NCBI GenBank assembly: GCA_037951165.1
Contig: JBBDHG010000450.1
Location: 62,001-126,000, forward strand
Length of the DNA stretch: 64,000 nucleotides
Source: Lophius americanus
Lineage: Eukaryota > Chordata > Actinopteri > Lophiiformes > Lophiidae
Direction of reading: 5' to 3'
Shown here: positions 22,440 to 41,600 of the stretch, one piece after another
Layout: each line of letters starts with the position of its first letter
Numbering within the stretch: position 1 is the first letter of the stretch
Program-made: the position numbers and the translations under genes
Notes under the pieces: model-generated
What the model saw: the letters and a program-made list of their open reading frames with translations, nothing else
Told to the model about the DNA's origin: nothing
The model's database searches: none

Positions 22440-23306
22440 GATCTACCTCTCACCTGAGTACAGACCAGTCGGTCCCAGTCAGAACCACTCCTGCAACTTC
22501 ACACCTCAGCTGCAGCCTGACAACCCCCATGCCTCCTCAATGCATCTCTCTCCTCCTCCTCCCCTCATATCACCCAACTGGAGCCACCCCCCGCTGCTAA
22601 CCCCACTCTCTCCACAACAACAGAACCAGTGATGAGGGAATTTAGGAAGACTAGACCAAGAAAGGCTGCATGTCCACACGGTACCAGCTCCGGACTCCTC
22701 AGAGAGTGTGCAGACCAGCCATCTATGGTATCTGTGCATCTGTTCAACCTCAGCCTCTGTCTGGAGAAGGTGCCGGTACTTAGGAAGACTTCCTGTGTGG
22801 TACCTGTACCAAAGACCACACACCCCAGGGAGCCCAACCACTTCAGACCTGTGGTCTTATCATCCCACCTGATGAAGACCACGGAGAGGGTTCTTCCCAA
22901 GCACCTTCGACCCCTGGTGAGGTCCCATCTGTCCCATATTCACCCGGACTATTTTAATTTATATTAAATATGCCATTAGAGTTGGGACTTCTTTATATTT
23001 GAATGGAGTTTATTCCTGTATTTTAACTTACATGTGTATTTTTTTTATTTCTCGATTTTGGATTGAGGGTATATATATATATACATATGGATGAATATAT
23101 TTATATTTATATATATATATATATGTATAATCAGTACATGTATATATATATTGTATATATTATGTTTGTATAAACATGTCTATAAGACGTCCTATTATAT
23201 AGTATGTCTTCATATTTAGTCACCTTAAGAATACTTTTATGCTGGCGCTGCAGCAACGACCAAATTTCCCCTTTTGGGGATTAATAAAGTTTTTCTATTC
23301 TATTCT
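22440..23306 (+). mobile_element. 5'-truncated, internally deleted LINE (CR1/L2/Rex1 type)
   Basis: The frame at 22629-22967 carries the N-terminal reverse-transcriptase blocks of fish CR1/L2/Rex1-type LINEs: REFRKTRPRKAA, SGLLRECADQ, SCVVPVPKTTHP and SHLMKTTERV. It stops just before the catalytic palm motif would appear. The sequence then passes through an AT-rich tract to a typical non-LTR 3' end, AAATTTCCCC-TTTTGGGGATTAATAAAG, followed by a TTCTATTC microsatellite tail at about 23292-23306. It is a dead copy. Confidence 0.8.
23070..23175. repeat. AT-dinucleotide-rich tract
   Basis: Imperfect (TA)n runs inside the LINE remnant's 3' part. Confidence 0.85.
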
Positions 23307-24689
23307 AAAAACACTGAATTACATCACTCAGTATGTGAAACGTAAAGTAAGGGAGGATCAAACTTAAGATCTGCTGTATGCAAATGTTAAAGATGCATAT
23401 TTTCTCTCGCTTATTTTCTTTTATTTCCTTTAGATCTAAGTTTATATTAAATCTGTTATAGGACTACAAAGCTTGGTCTATTTACATTGTTGGGGCGCCC
23501 CCGTGTGGCGAGTCATTGTTTGTGCATTTGAAATATTCAGTGTTTTATTTGAGCCACTGAAGACTTTTGCTTGATACTGTTACAGTAATATCTAAAGATA
23601 TCTAAAACACAGGTTCATAGTGGTTGGATATAATTGTTTGTTGATGTGACGTGAGATGTTACATGTTACATGTTACGTAGTTGACGCACCTTTGTTTGCA
23701 GAATTTTCATTTGTTTATTCCATATACTATACGATCAGGAGCCACAAGCGATGTTGAATGTGCCCTTTACTCGATGATGCCGATGACCACCATCACCAGC
23801 TACACTGTTATTTACCCCACAGAAGAAAATAAACAAAGCTTCAAATTTTAGCTTGTTCCCTAACAGCCTCCTTTATGACCACATAAAAGATTCAATGTCT
23901 TGTAATAGATAAAAACACTTTTGTAAGCCTAAATTAAACATTTTTAAAATCGTCTTGGTTGTTTGGATGACACCCAGTGAAGACAATCATGTTAGAGACC
24001 CATTGAACTGGGAGTAGTTCTTCCTGATGAACCATACCACCGATACTACAAGTCCCACAATGCACTCTGATGGTCAATTAAGAGCACCATCTCCTCCGTT
24101 GTCAGAAATAAGCGTTTATCCAGTCACTAATCCTTAGAAGAGATGCTACAGAGCACAGGAGATCTAGGTGAGAAAAAAATTTTAAACAATAAATAATAAA
24201 TGTATTGGTAAGTCGCACGCGCGTATTAGAAATGTACATTTTAATTAACCATCGTGGTGCGTTTACGTCCTCCAGCTGTTCAACACGTGTCAGTGCTGCT
24301 GCATTAACAAAAAAAAAAACGCGGGAAGTTGATTACATTTAATGTGAAACGCATCTGGCTGTTTTCTGAGGAGCAGCTGCTCCTGACCAAATAACTAGAG
24401 ATGACGAAAAACAGCATTTTGTTGTTTTATTGTAACTGAAGAAACGGCTCAATCAGTCCAGCCAACTATCAAGGTCATTTCGATTCCCTTTTAGTTGATA
24501 TTAATTAAAAAAACAATTTGTAGACAATACTGGGTTAATAGACAAAATGAATAAAGCATGTCCCCATTGTAGAAATACTTTTAACACATTATCCCCTAAC
24601 GGGATAAGATCTTTACTGATACTCGTTGCTGAAAATAACTGATATTGGGAATGGTCTGCCCTCACAAACTACCCAACAGAATGATGAGC
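23307..24689. other. Intergenic stretch, no gene supported
   Basis: AT-rich with no recognisable gene. Confidence 0.45.
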
Positions 24690-24815
24690 AGGTGGCGCCT
24701 TGTATGGAAGCCCATCACTGTATGAACATTTGTGTGAATGCTGGCTCACAATGTAAAGCACTGTGAGCGGTGGGGCCAACTAGAGAAGCACTTCAGAAGT
24801 ACAATCCATCCATGT
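24690..24815 (+). mobile_element. SINE 3'-tail fragment
   Basis: The words TTTGTGTGAATGCTGGCTC, AATGTAAAGCACTGTGAGCGG and AGAAGCACTT match, in diverged form, the 3' body of a common fish SINE (TGTAAAGCGCTTTGAG, GAAAAGCGCTATATAAA). The tRNA-like head is absent or too diverged to see. Confidence 0.55.
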
Positions 24816-25072
24816 TTGAATTCTTTTTTACGTTGGCTCATATTCACCCCTGACAGAAATAATAATCTATCCACATCAGCACACTGACTCTCCGGAAGGA
24901 TGGAATCTGCACACTCAAAGCAGTTTAGTGTTTAAGCTTTGAAACTGTGCACTCAAACCGATGGTCACTTTTTTCACCGCCAACAGAAGGTTGTGTGAGA
25001 AGGATCGACACAGCTGGGTCAGTCAGACGGCGTGAGGAACACTTTGAAGACAATTCAAGAAAACACTTAGAC

Positions 25073-25959
25073 TTTATTGGTTTATTTTCAATAGAAAAAG
25101 CAGCTAACAAGAAACGAAAAATACAAAATAGAAAATTCAAAGTGTGGGGAGTCAGCATGGTCTCTAGAGTCCTAACATGGTTCCTGCAGTTCGGACACTG
25201 ACAATACGGAGCCAAACAGAGGGGCTCCGGGCCGAAGGTTCTTTTCTCAGAAGGGTCTGATTTATTCAGCCCAGTAAGCAAGGATGTAAGCGCATCAAGA
25301 AATCTGTCAGCAGCTATCATACAGCAATGGCCTAGAAACAAACAGTTTTGCAGCAGCCCACTTTCAATAATCAAAAAGATCAACCGACTGAAAGCTGCCT
25401 ATACGCCAGTCCAAATCCCAACAGGGACTGAGCCGGGCGTCAGATTGATTAGCCAACATCCTGGTTTGTACTTGCACTCAAACCTGGAACCACATAAATA
25501 CAGAAGAAGCTCTAGTAGTATTTCGTGGACGGCGTTCTTGTCAGTTACATTTCGTTTCTATTACACACACGGAGGAGGTATGATTCATTTAGCATAAAGA
25601 ATAAAAAGGGGAGACGAGAGGCTGGGTCATGTGACATCACAGTACAGACGCTACAGTGCGGGTATGCAGACATGTAAGCAGCACCGCCGTGCTCTCCTGC
25701 ACATGCGAGACAAGAACCCAAACCCAAACTGATATCGATACAACAGCATGTCACATGTCAAACATACTTGATTACGGCACATGAATCACCAGGTCAATGT
25801 ACTTCGGCCCCAAGGTTATGAAAACATTTTAAATACTGTCTGTTGACGTATGAAGGAGAAAGAAAAAAAACACCATCTTAAAATGTTGCTGCGGGGGAGC
25901 AGGTGACTATTGTAGACTCAATAAAACCGCTACTACAACCGAGACAGGAAGTGACACGT
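25073..25959 (-). other. prmt1: 3' UTR of prmt1 with poly(A) signal
   Basis: Read on the - strand, non-coding sequence follows the prmt1 stop codon. The first good poly(A) signal, CCAATAAAGT, has its AATAAA at 25073-25078, with a second candidate AATAAA nearby at 25082-25087. This gives a 3' UTR of roughly 0.9 kb. The exact cleavage site is inferred. Confidence 0.5.
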
Positions 25960-31676
<5,717 letters not shown>

Positions 31677-31756
31677 TGATGCGATGCCACCGTCAGAGGA
31701 TTTGATTGATCCGCGGACGCCGAGATGCACACTCCCACTTCAACGCCGGTTAGTCG

Positions 31757-31764
31757 TGACGTCA
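31757..31764. promoter_or_regulatory. Palindromic CRE (TGACGTCA) upstream of prmt1
   Basis: A perfect CREB/ATF consensus octamer lies about 80 bp upstream of the prmt1 ATG, in a CpG-containing region. Its position is compatible with a proximal promoter element. Confidence 0.5.
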
Positions 31765-32762
31765 CAGATTTTGAGTTGATGAAGGTTGAAATGACTTATG
31801 ATTTAAGATTAGTAATGCAAAATTCCTGCAATATGCCGAAGATTTGAATTGCATCTATTTGTGACTGATTTCCTCTAATCTTAATTTGTAATGTGCCTTG
31901 TTGTGTTTGTCATCTTGTTACAATAAAGTTTTTTTTTTTTAAAGGTTGTAACAGCTTGGAGGTGCGATACCGCCGCCTGCTGGACTGGAGTATGGATCTG
32001 AAAGGGTCCTTTACACTTAACACTTTTTTACATGTTAGAATTCCTCTGCAATATTCCTCCAGTACCGGCAATCACGTGAATAAAAATAATTCCATGTATG
32101 AAACACCTTGGCTCAGTGTGAATAAAAAATATATTAAAAAATCTAAAGACTCAAAATAAATAGCCAAGGCTTTTTTTAAATAATATAATGTTTGATAATT
32201 TTAGCGACTTTCAACGCGTTACTTATTTTTAGTGATGGCTTTGCTATGAGAAAGAAGCTCAAATTTAAATATACCAAAGCATGATGAATTACAAAATTTT
32301 GCCCGGAGGGTTCATCTTCTTCTACTTGTCCTGGTAGGCTCTGTGTCCATCCGTAGCGTGAGTAACATGTACAGCATAATCCTCCACTGGAGGTCACCCA
32401 TCAGTTTTCACAACAGGGAGCTTTTACAGAATCCACCAGCTACATTTAGGGGAGTATTCTGAGCCAAACCCCTCGACTCCCTGAGTCCTGCAGGTGACCA
32501 GATGTTCGATAATTTGATGCAGCTTTATCTCAGCTGCATCCCACTGAAGGAGCTGAAAGTTGTGAGCGCTGGTGTCCCCAGGGTCATAAGAAGGTCATTA
32601 TTATTATTTGGTCATCAGAGATTATTCCAATGTTGATATTGTACCGTTTGCACGGATCAATAACGTCTCTCAATAAGAAAGAATTGTCCAGTATGGACTA
32701 GTCATGGACACATTAAGACGGATGGTCCTCCATCAGTAGTTGACTGAAAACCTTCCGTTTAA
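31765..32762. other. Intergenic, between prmt1 and ap2a1
   Basis: No gene was recognised. A T-run occurs at about 31929-31941. Confidence 0.45.
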
Positions 32763-32900
32763 TATAAGATAAGATGAACATTTATTAGTCCCACAATGGG
32801 GAAATTGCAGTGTTACAGGATACAGAATAACAGAATAACAGAGCAACATTATGTACAATTAAATTAAATTAAATGTGCAGTTGTGGACATGTTGGGTAGT
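32763..32900 (-). mobile_element. Fish retroposon end fragment
   Basis: ATTTATTAGTCCCACAATGG followed by GGAAATTGCAGTGTTACAG is a very common fish non-LTR retroposon end, read here in antisense. It is followed by repeated CAGAATAACAG words. The element may continue further right (to about 33130) but has no recognisable coding part. Confidence 0.55.
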
Positions 32901-34550
32901 GTATTGTCCCGTAGTGTGCAAAGTGCAAGTGCAGTTTGTTTGATAAAACCTTGAGCATTATGTTACAGCTAGTGCAAAGCAAAGTTAGTCTCCCACCAGC
33001 AGGAAGCTGGAAGAGATCTTCTTTAAAACAGTCTTTAAAAACATCCAGGAGGTCGTGTCCAAGGATACTCCAGATGTTTTTGGAAATAGTCAGTTGGTAC
33101 TCCATCTAGATTAGAGCCTCGTGGTTAGTTCCTCCAGTGAGAGGTCTGAACTGAAGGTGTCATGCTCCCCTGGACTCAGCTGGGAGAGGCCCTGCAGTGG
33201 CTCAGTCATAGCATCTCCTTCACAGGGGTTCGCTTTAAAAAGGTCCGTAAGGAAAGTTACAGCAAGTCGTCTCATGTCTGCCGTATCAGAAGTCCTAATC
33301 CCATCATGAAGTTAGAGGCAGACCCTCGGCTTCCTCTGAGCCTCAGATCTCTCCAGATTGAAGAAGGAGATGGTTGGAGCATCCATGTCTCCTAAATTGT
33401 GACACTGGAGCTGCCGGATGACTGACTCTAACTGGTCCAAAGCTGGGAACACCCTCATCTGGGTCTTCTCTACCACCTGCTAATCGAGAGGGAGGGCTAT
33501 TTTTACGTTCTCAATAAGTAAGTTCTCAAATAAAATCATGTTAAAGTTTCCCGTTAAAGTGCCAGGATTACTTAGATTTTGTAGTTGGATGTAAAACCAG
33601 CATCTTGCAGGTGTCCTGCCCCACACTGATGGGTGTCTTTGGCCTGCTGAAGAGGTAAGTGGAGGCTTTTTCGTCTAAGTTTTCTCTCTGCCTCTCTTCA
33701 TGTTCGGACTAAAATACAGACAGAAACAAAAGAATACATTGGTTTTAATAAATGTTATCATTGCGTGGGACAAATTGGCAATTTGGAAGAGTAGAAAGAC
33801 CCTCAGCACTGATCTACTGCATTTCTTCAAATGGTTGATAGCAGCATTGCCCCAAATGACAAACAACATGGTGGTTCTTCACAGCAGTGGTGGCCCACCC
33901 CACCAGGAGGGTCGTCTGTTCATTGGTGGACGACAACTTTGGTTCTGAACTCTTATTTCAATGAGTGCAGTAATGTGACCGTTAACATGTAAAACCACTG
34001 TTCTGTGAATTAAGATAGGTTAAATGTCTTCTTCTCCTTCTTCTTGTTTTAAATGAGTGCATTTTGTGTGATCTGCCTGAAAACATTTTTTTTTTGTTGT
34101 TTTTATTTTTTTAACTTTTCAACTGGTATTCTTAACCTTTTTGGGGTCATTTTTTCTACACCTGGTTTAATCTGTACTGGCAGGCACTAAATAAAAGTTC
34201 CAAAATCCAATTTCTTAATTATTTGACTTGCAGGGTCAAACTGCAAGCTGAGCTTGATGATGACAGTGTGCCATTGTGGAGGTCCAGAAAGTAAAGCCAG
34301 GCTGAGGCCTGAGATCATTTTCATCCTTATTATCTTTTTCTTCATCATTATTATATACTTCTTCATCAGCATGGTTATCACATCCCGTTTTTTCTAAAAT
34401 CCCTATTAATGTCTTTACTCTCATCTCCATCATATTCTTTACTTTCATCTTCATAATCTTTATCTTCATAATAAACTCTATAATACTAATAATTATTATT
34501 ATTATTTATTTATCACTTTGCCAGATACAGCACATACAAGGGCATATTAA
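32901..34550. other. Intergenic, no gene supported
   Basis: Low-complexity AT-rich parts near 34090-34130 and 34300-34510 (TATT/CATC-rich). Short open frames have no recognisable similarity. Confidence 0.45.
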
Positions 34551-34762
34551 GGGCGGCTGTGGCTCAGTGGGTAGAGCGGCCGTCTCCCAATCAGAAGATC
34601 GGAAGGTAGCCGGTTCAAATCCCACCAGGGTCTACTTGTCGTAGGGTCCTTGAGCAAAGACCCTGAGGGGCTGCCCACTGCTCCCTCAGGGATGGGTCAA
34701 ATGCAGAGAAGTAATTTCACTATTTTGTACTGTATAACTATGTGACTAATAAAGGATTGTTT
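34551..34762 (+). mobile_element. tRNA-derived SINE
   Basis: The head is tRNA-like, with a pol III A box TGGCTCAGTGG at 34560-34570 and a B box GGTTCAAATC at 34612-34621. The fish-SINE body follows (GTCCTTGAGCAAAGACCCTG, GATGGGTCAAATGCAGAG, AATTTCACTATTTTGTACTG) and a TGTGACTAATAAAGG tail. It is a well-preserved copy. A related tail fragment (TATGTGACTAATAAAGTA) lies at about 17418-17436. Confidence 0.9.
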
Positions 34763-34944
34763 CTACACACAGGACAACATCGTGAAATGTATTCTCTGCA
34801 TTTTAGCCATCAATGAGGGAGGGATCGTCGTGACCGCTTTCACTTTTTTCTTCATGCTCACCTACTCCGTTACTCTATTTTGCTCATCATCTTCATCTTA
34901 TCATCTTCAGTATCTTCGAGCACAGGCAAAAGGGAATGGTTTCA

Positions 34945-35027
34945 TGACGTAATGACGTAAAACAGCGAGCTGGACCAATCGCACCACATTTCAATGAGCC
35001 GGAGGAAGGAGCGTACGCGTTCACGTG
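34945..35027 (+). promoter_or_regulatory. ap2a1 upstream element cluster
   Basis: Two directly abutting TGACGTAA (CRE/ATF-like) octamers at 34945-34960, a CCAAT box in GGACCAATCG at 34974-34979, and an E-box CACGTG at 35022-35027. They lie at the start of a CpG-richer region that precedes the ap2a1 first exon. The transcription start was not located. Confidence 0.45.
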
Positions 35028-35655
35028 GTACGATGCGCGGTCACGCCGTTTTTCTGTCACGAGCTTAATCGAAGCCCGAGTGGAGGCTGTCCCCTAAGAG
35101 GACATAACCGTTAATATCGGTCCAGGGCTATCGCTTTTTCTCATTCACCTGCGGTTGAGACTTCTGCGGACTTGTTCTGGTTCCGGTCATGTTATACGCT
35201 CTTTGAATCACCGCTAACCAGCTTGGTAGCTAGCGGTTAAGCTAGCCCTGACTTGAAGTGAGTAAACGTTAACTCTCCTAAATTGTATGAATTAGCGTCC
35301 GGACAAAATCGGCTTTTAACTGTATAAATATTAATGTGGGTCTGACACGACATGTTTTAATGCAGCACCATTAATGAAATAACGTTATTTTGTCACCGCC
35401 AGCGGAAACGGCCCAGTTAACGGGTATAACGTTAATTTACCCTGCTTCCGGTTAATCCACAGACATCAAGCAATCTAGCGACCAGAGTTGGACCCCCTCG
35501 AGCTGATAACAGACTGTCAAAGTTGCCGTGACGAGCAGAGCAGACGTGTCGGTAGCTAGCTGCTAGCAAACGTACCCCTAGTCCAGTGTGAAAGGGTAAC
35601 CGACGTCACGTCATTCTTACGGACCGGGTCGGAGTGACAACAGGAACCTGCAGAC

Positions 35656-38600
35656 ATGCCAGCGGTGTCGAAGGGAGATGGGATGCGCGGTTTAGCGGTG
35701 TTCATTTCGGACATCAGAAACTGTGAGTAATGTTTTCATTCAATAACTAAGGTTCATTTGACTCTATGGGATGAAATCACATGACAAAAGATGATATCAC
35801 TTGATGGACAGGTGACAGACGGGTAGATACTTAATGCATGACGAGCAAAATTCGAGTTAAATTCTGAGTGACATCTCATACAGTAATAGTACACTGGTTT
35901 ACAGTTTATAACAGGTGTGATACATTTTTGCTGGTATGTTATATGCCTACTATTACTATACATATTCATCATATGGAAGGGTTTTGAAGAATCACAATGA
36001 TTTTCCGCAGACTTAATATCTTTCTTTCTCTTTAGATCGCTCTCCATTTATTTTTTTTAATGTTATACTCAACCAACTGATAAAGAATCAGATGTATGCT
36101 GGTAGAGAGTTCAAAAATAAATAAATTTAAGTACTCTTTGTCACATCACATTTTGTTACGAACCCCCCTAGTGTCACTGAGAAATTTTTAAGAGTCATGC
36201 ACAAGTCCCTGCTAACGCTAAACAAACCACATTTTCACATCTGTTTTCACAAAGTTAAAATGACCATGAATAAGTAAAGCAAATGCATGGATATGTTTAA
36301 CATGAATGAATTCTCCTAATTAAAATTTGCATGTAGTTAGAACAACATGGACATCGTCATGTAATTAAGCAATTGCTGTTAAGCAATTAATTGCTCCAGT
36401 GGTAAAGTCAGACTTTCTTACTTGCACAAACCTCAGTCAAATAATGGATCATTAAGTCTGGCAGACTAGATTTAAATATTTATGAAGCCCCCCGGTGTCT
36501 TCTAACTGTACGTATTAACACATTGCTTTTTCCTCACGTGACATAGGAGTGAGCTCCATACGTTTTCTCACATTTAAATTTATTGATTGTGTCTGATGTA
36601 TTTTGGCTGCTGTGGTACAACTTTATTATTATTATTTTTTTCACAATGTACGTTCTGCTCTGAAGCAAGACGACTTCTACACCTCAAAGTACAAATGAAA
36701 TGAAAGCAAGAATGATTGTCTGTCTCTATGTGTCGGTCCTGTGATGAACTGGTGACTCGTCCAGGGTGTACCCTTATTCTCGCCCAATGTAGGCTGTAAT
36801 AGGTTCCGTCCCCCCGTGACCCTGAACAGGATAAGCGGTTACAGATAATGAATGAATGAATGAAAATACAAACCTTTGGACCATTGGGTGAGCTCAGGTT
36901 GTTGAACCTCGAGTGCTGTTCTGCACAACCACATTATTAGTTCAAGGAATGTTATGTGCTGAATGTGAAGCGTTATACTAACATATTTTTTTAAACTTAA
37001 GGGCACCAAATAACCTGGTGCAGATGCTACTACGGCAGATTGCTGCCCTTCACTGGTTGTTATAAATGATGACAGTGACAGTTGTATTTTTTTTTTAGTC
37101 CAGTACTGTGCCAATACCCGTCACTTTCCACACGTAAAAGGTCCTGGAAACCGTAACAGGGGTTTCTCCTGTTGATGTATGAACAACCTCCTGCTATGCA
37201 GTTGCTTTCTGATCTGGTGACTAATGTTTATGTCATACTGCCACCTAGGGCTGGAAGATTCTGTTTAAAATGAGGATGGCAATCTTAACATTCAGTTTAA
37301 ATCATATTGCACTTTGTTTTGTACATGAGAAATTAAAACATGCCTTGCGCTTTCTGTGTGTAAAACAGATAGATGTGCTTGGGTACTATAGGTTTAACTC
37401 CGACAGCACTAGATCAGGGCCCGGCTGCATATTTATGTCCAATCAGGACAGAGTCCTGGAGACTACCGGCTGTGCTCGGCCCAAACCCAGCAGAACTTCT
37501 GTTTTCATGTCAGAAGCCGACCGTGTTCAGCACGTTTAACACTACCTGGAGCACGGAGTTTTTACGCTGTCACACAGTGGTTGTTACCATGGTTACCACT
37601 CCACTATTTACTCTGGTTAGTCATATTGGCAGTAAACCACTGTTAAAGGTTCTGTTTTTGTCTCAATGCCCTGATAGCTGGTGTTTAAACCCATCAAACA
37701 CAAATATTACAAAGTGTCATTAGCAGTTATAACAATACTTAAACTGGAGTCCTACCATTGACAAACTGATTTGTTAGACTCTACATCAAGAACTAGATCC
37801 AAATCCCTCAAAAGTATCAGTTTCCCTGTATGATTTTCAGTAGTTTACTTTTTAGTTAACTTTGATCACTATTTTACAACCAAGCAAAATGATAGTTTGA
37901 GAAGCAAATGGGGTATTTGAGATCCCTTTGAGTTTAAAAGTCCGGGCTCTTTGCTGGAGCTTTGACTAACACCTGCTCAAGAAAGAGAATCGAGTAACAA
38001 TCTTACACTGACAATAAGACAGGGGCATATGGCATTATTATCATTCTGGATAAGAATCTCTACTGAATATCATGTCCTGATTAAGCAAGCATTTTCATTC
38101 TCATCCCTTTTCACAACCAAATACACATATATATATTTCATCTATATATTATACACATATATGTATATATATAATTTATATACATCATTTTTTTTAATAC
38201 ACTTTATACTTTACTATAGTAGTTCATATTTTACTCACTAGAGGGAACTTTTTTTCATAATAAACACTCTTTCCTGTACAGAAGTATTTCATGGATCATT
38301 TCATGAGTGCCTGTTTGCATTGTTACAAATCCACTTCATTTGTCTGGTTTCCGATTAGTTAAATGTGAAGATTGTTTCACCGATGTGTGCCCGATTACTA
38401 TGTAAAAAGCATTCCGTTTCCTGCATAAAAATCTCTCAAGGAGTGGCTGTTTATTCCAACTCAATGTATTTTCTCTTTTATAAGTTTACGTTTTTATTAG
38501 AGTAGATAAAACAATCCTAAATGCACTGACTTGGTTGTATTAGTAGTTGTAATTTAAATGTATAGCCTATCTCTTTGAAATGGGTGCTTGACCTGTTCAA

Positions 38601-41600
38601 GATAACAAGAAGATGCAGATGACATGAATGTTCAGTTATTTAAAAAATCAATATTCCTGCGATTTTTTTAAATAAGGGCTGATGGGATTTTGGTTGCCTA
38701 GTGTTTTCATTTTAAAAATGTGGTGCCCCACAAAATAAGTTTGGGAACCATTGACCGACTCAGCCATCACCTTTAAGTTCAGAGAGTTCAGAGCCCCCCT
38801 TGTGCCTAATTAGAAAAAAAATCCATGCACTCAGTTTCCTAAACCATCTCCTCCGTTTACTAAACAGAGTGCATGGAATGCTGTGTATCAATAAATACAA
38901 GATGATGTCCATGTTGTTGAAGTTACAAATGAAATGATCATTAATAGAACTCATTCTGGTCATAATACCTTGTGCGCCGTTTATAAAGGCATCCCACATG
39001 CATTTTAAAGGGTCTCGGCATGTTTACTGACTTTAAAAAATAAAATGCTGTTCCATCTTCCGGTCTGCATTTGAAATTATATCACGGGACTAATTTCTCT
39101 CCTATCAGGTAAAAGCAAGGAAGCGGAGATTAAACGAATCAATAAAGAGCTGGCCAACATTCGTTCTAAGTTTAAAGGGGACAAGGCTCTGGATGGCTAC
39201 AGCAAGAAGAAGTACGTGTGCAAGCTACTCTTCATCTTTCTGCTGGGCCATGACATCGACTTTGGACACATGGAGGCTGTCAATCTGCTGAGCTCCAACA
39301 AGTACACAGAGAAACAGATAGTAAGTGACCCGTTACTTGTGTTTTGTGCTTGTGTGTGTTAGTTTTTGAAAGGTCACGACTCAGGGGGATATTCCAGAAA
39401 GCAGTTTTAACAAACTCTGATTTGAACTCTATGCTCTAGGTTGATTTACCCCGAGAAGGGAACTCTGTTTTTGATCCAGACCAACTGATCTGAGTGGGTT
39501 CAACACACCCTGTCTGTACAGACTTTAACTGGTGCATGGGGACAATCAAAAACCATCACCAATGGAGCTCTGATATTCCAATTCACCGTGACAATCAGTT
39601 GTCGTTGTGGAATGATATTGAACAGAATTTCTTTTCATTTCTTACACAGTAAGGCCATGCATGAGCAGCTAAAAATAAAATAGAGAAAGTCTAAATTAAG
39701 ACTGGGCAGACCTAGATTTCAATGGAGGAATTATACATTTCATGGTAATGCCTTGGGATCAACTGGCGTTCTGGAGAAAGTTGTGGAAAAGAGGGACATC
39801 TGTAATATCTGGTGTTACTTGCTATCGTAGCAACTCGATCTGAATAAAGTTGAAAGATGACAGATAGATTCATAATTATACCTCAATTTTGTTTAATCAT
39901 ATTTAAACTAAGTAATGCACGTGTGTGAAGTTGTAGATGTTGGCTGGTGAATGGTATCTCAATAAATTAAGGAATGTTAATTTATTGAGATTGCTTCAAT
40001 TTGGTCCAAATTAATCGTCTCCAGGAGGTCTAACTTGTAAATGTCATCTTTTACCGTAGTAGTAATTACCCTAAATTGTAGTCCACCTGCGTGCTCCTGC
40101 TTCCGCTCTTACATATCACCCTAGGCTCCTCCATTTTGTTGAAATACGTACTCACTACAGCAATTTCTATACTTTTCGCTAAAATCCAACACCATCTGTC
40201 CTTCCATGTTCTTTCGCTCTTTACCTTAACCGGTAATCGTACCAACATTTAAAGGTCCAACAATCACCCCCACATTCTTGCCTTTCCTCCTCTCTTGCTG
40301 TCTCCAGGCGTGTCTCCCTCCTCTCAGTTTTCTTTTACTTTGGCCAACGATGGCATATTGTCCGCTGGCACCCTGCAGGTTAAGAATTTATTTTGCATAG
40401 CACCAGAAACTTTTAAATCACCTGAATAACGACCTCTACACAGTCTGACAGCAGAACTACATTTTCTGATTCACCTCCACTCAGGAACTATTAACATCAT
40501 TGTTTCACTTGGTTTGAATAAGTAAACATTTTTTGTTAGCGCACAGGTTTATGTATATGGGTTGAGGATCTAGTGATAAATACAACAGTGTCAGACATGT
40601 TTATTTGATGCTTTTAAGGGTAAGATATTTGTTTACATGTTCTACAGATTTGTGACTTGTGAAAACATCTTTCTTGGTGTTATTGTTCCTACATGGTTTT
40701 AATTACTTCAGAAAACTGTTTCCTGTTTGGCATTGCATGTTTTTGGTCCAGTCCTTGATCAGATATCCAAATTCAGTCAACAATCCTTTAAGGCCGGCAA
40801 CCTTAATGTTACACTTTGTAATTTTGTTTGCCAGGTTCTGTGTCTGTAGAGAGTTTGATTTGTATGTTCCTGCAAAGTATCCAGTCAACATCACTTTGTT
40901 AAACCTTAACTTGTCACTGTTTTTCTACTTTTAAAACAAACCTAACATTTTTCAGTCAACTTAGTACACTCGGTATAGGATGTCTATAAACAATGACGAT
41001 TTAAACTCCGCTTTTAAGTACTGAGTTTCCCACTTTCCCAACACTAATCTGTTGTATTTGGGTATAAAGATGTTTCTGATGTGATTATTACAGATGATCA
41101 TAAGTAGATCATCTGTAGAAAACCTCTTTCCTAAACATTACCTTGAATTCCACAAAGCCAACAACGTCGGTCGTTTCATACTCCAAGGGTTAAAAGAATA
41201 CAACATTCATCAGTTGTCAATTTTTTATATTAAAAAAGGTCGGTTTCTGGCCTAATCTGAAATGATGGGATCACGTAGAAGTTGTTTTGAAAATGGTGAA
41301 TCATATGGTCTAATCTGCGATGGAGCCATACCAGATTCAGGTTTGAAGGTAGAACTAGAGATCAATGACCTGTGTGTCATCACCTAAATACTGGCTGGAG
41401 TCAATAACGCAGCAAGATGACTGTTTTTTAATGTCTAAAATATTGATGGAAACTGTTTTTTATGGACCTATAGGCTTAAAAAAAAAAAAAAGGCGCAAGG
41501 ATTTGGTGTCTCCTGTCTTTGTGACTACAGTAAATTGAAATGGTAGTAGTAGGAATAAAACTGACAATACACTTTAATAAATGTTTGTAGATTGTTTAAT

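Noticed and set aside
34551..34625. Functional tRNA gene
   Set aside because: A and B boxes are present, but the cloverleaf is imperfect and the sequence runs straight into a standard SINE body and tail.
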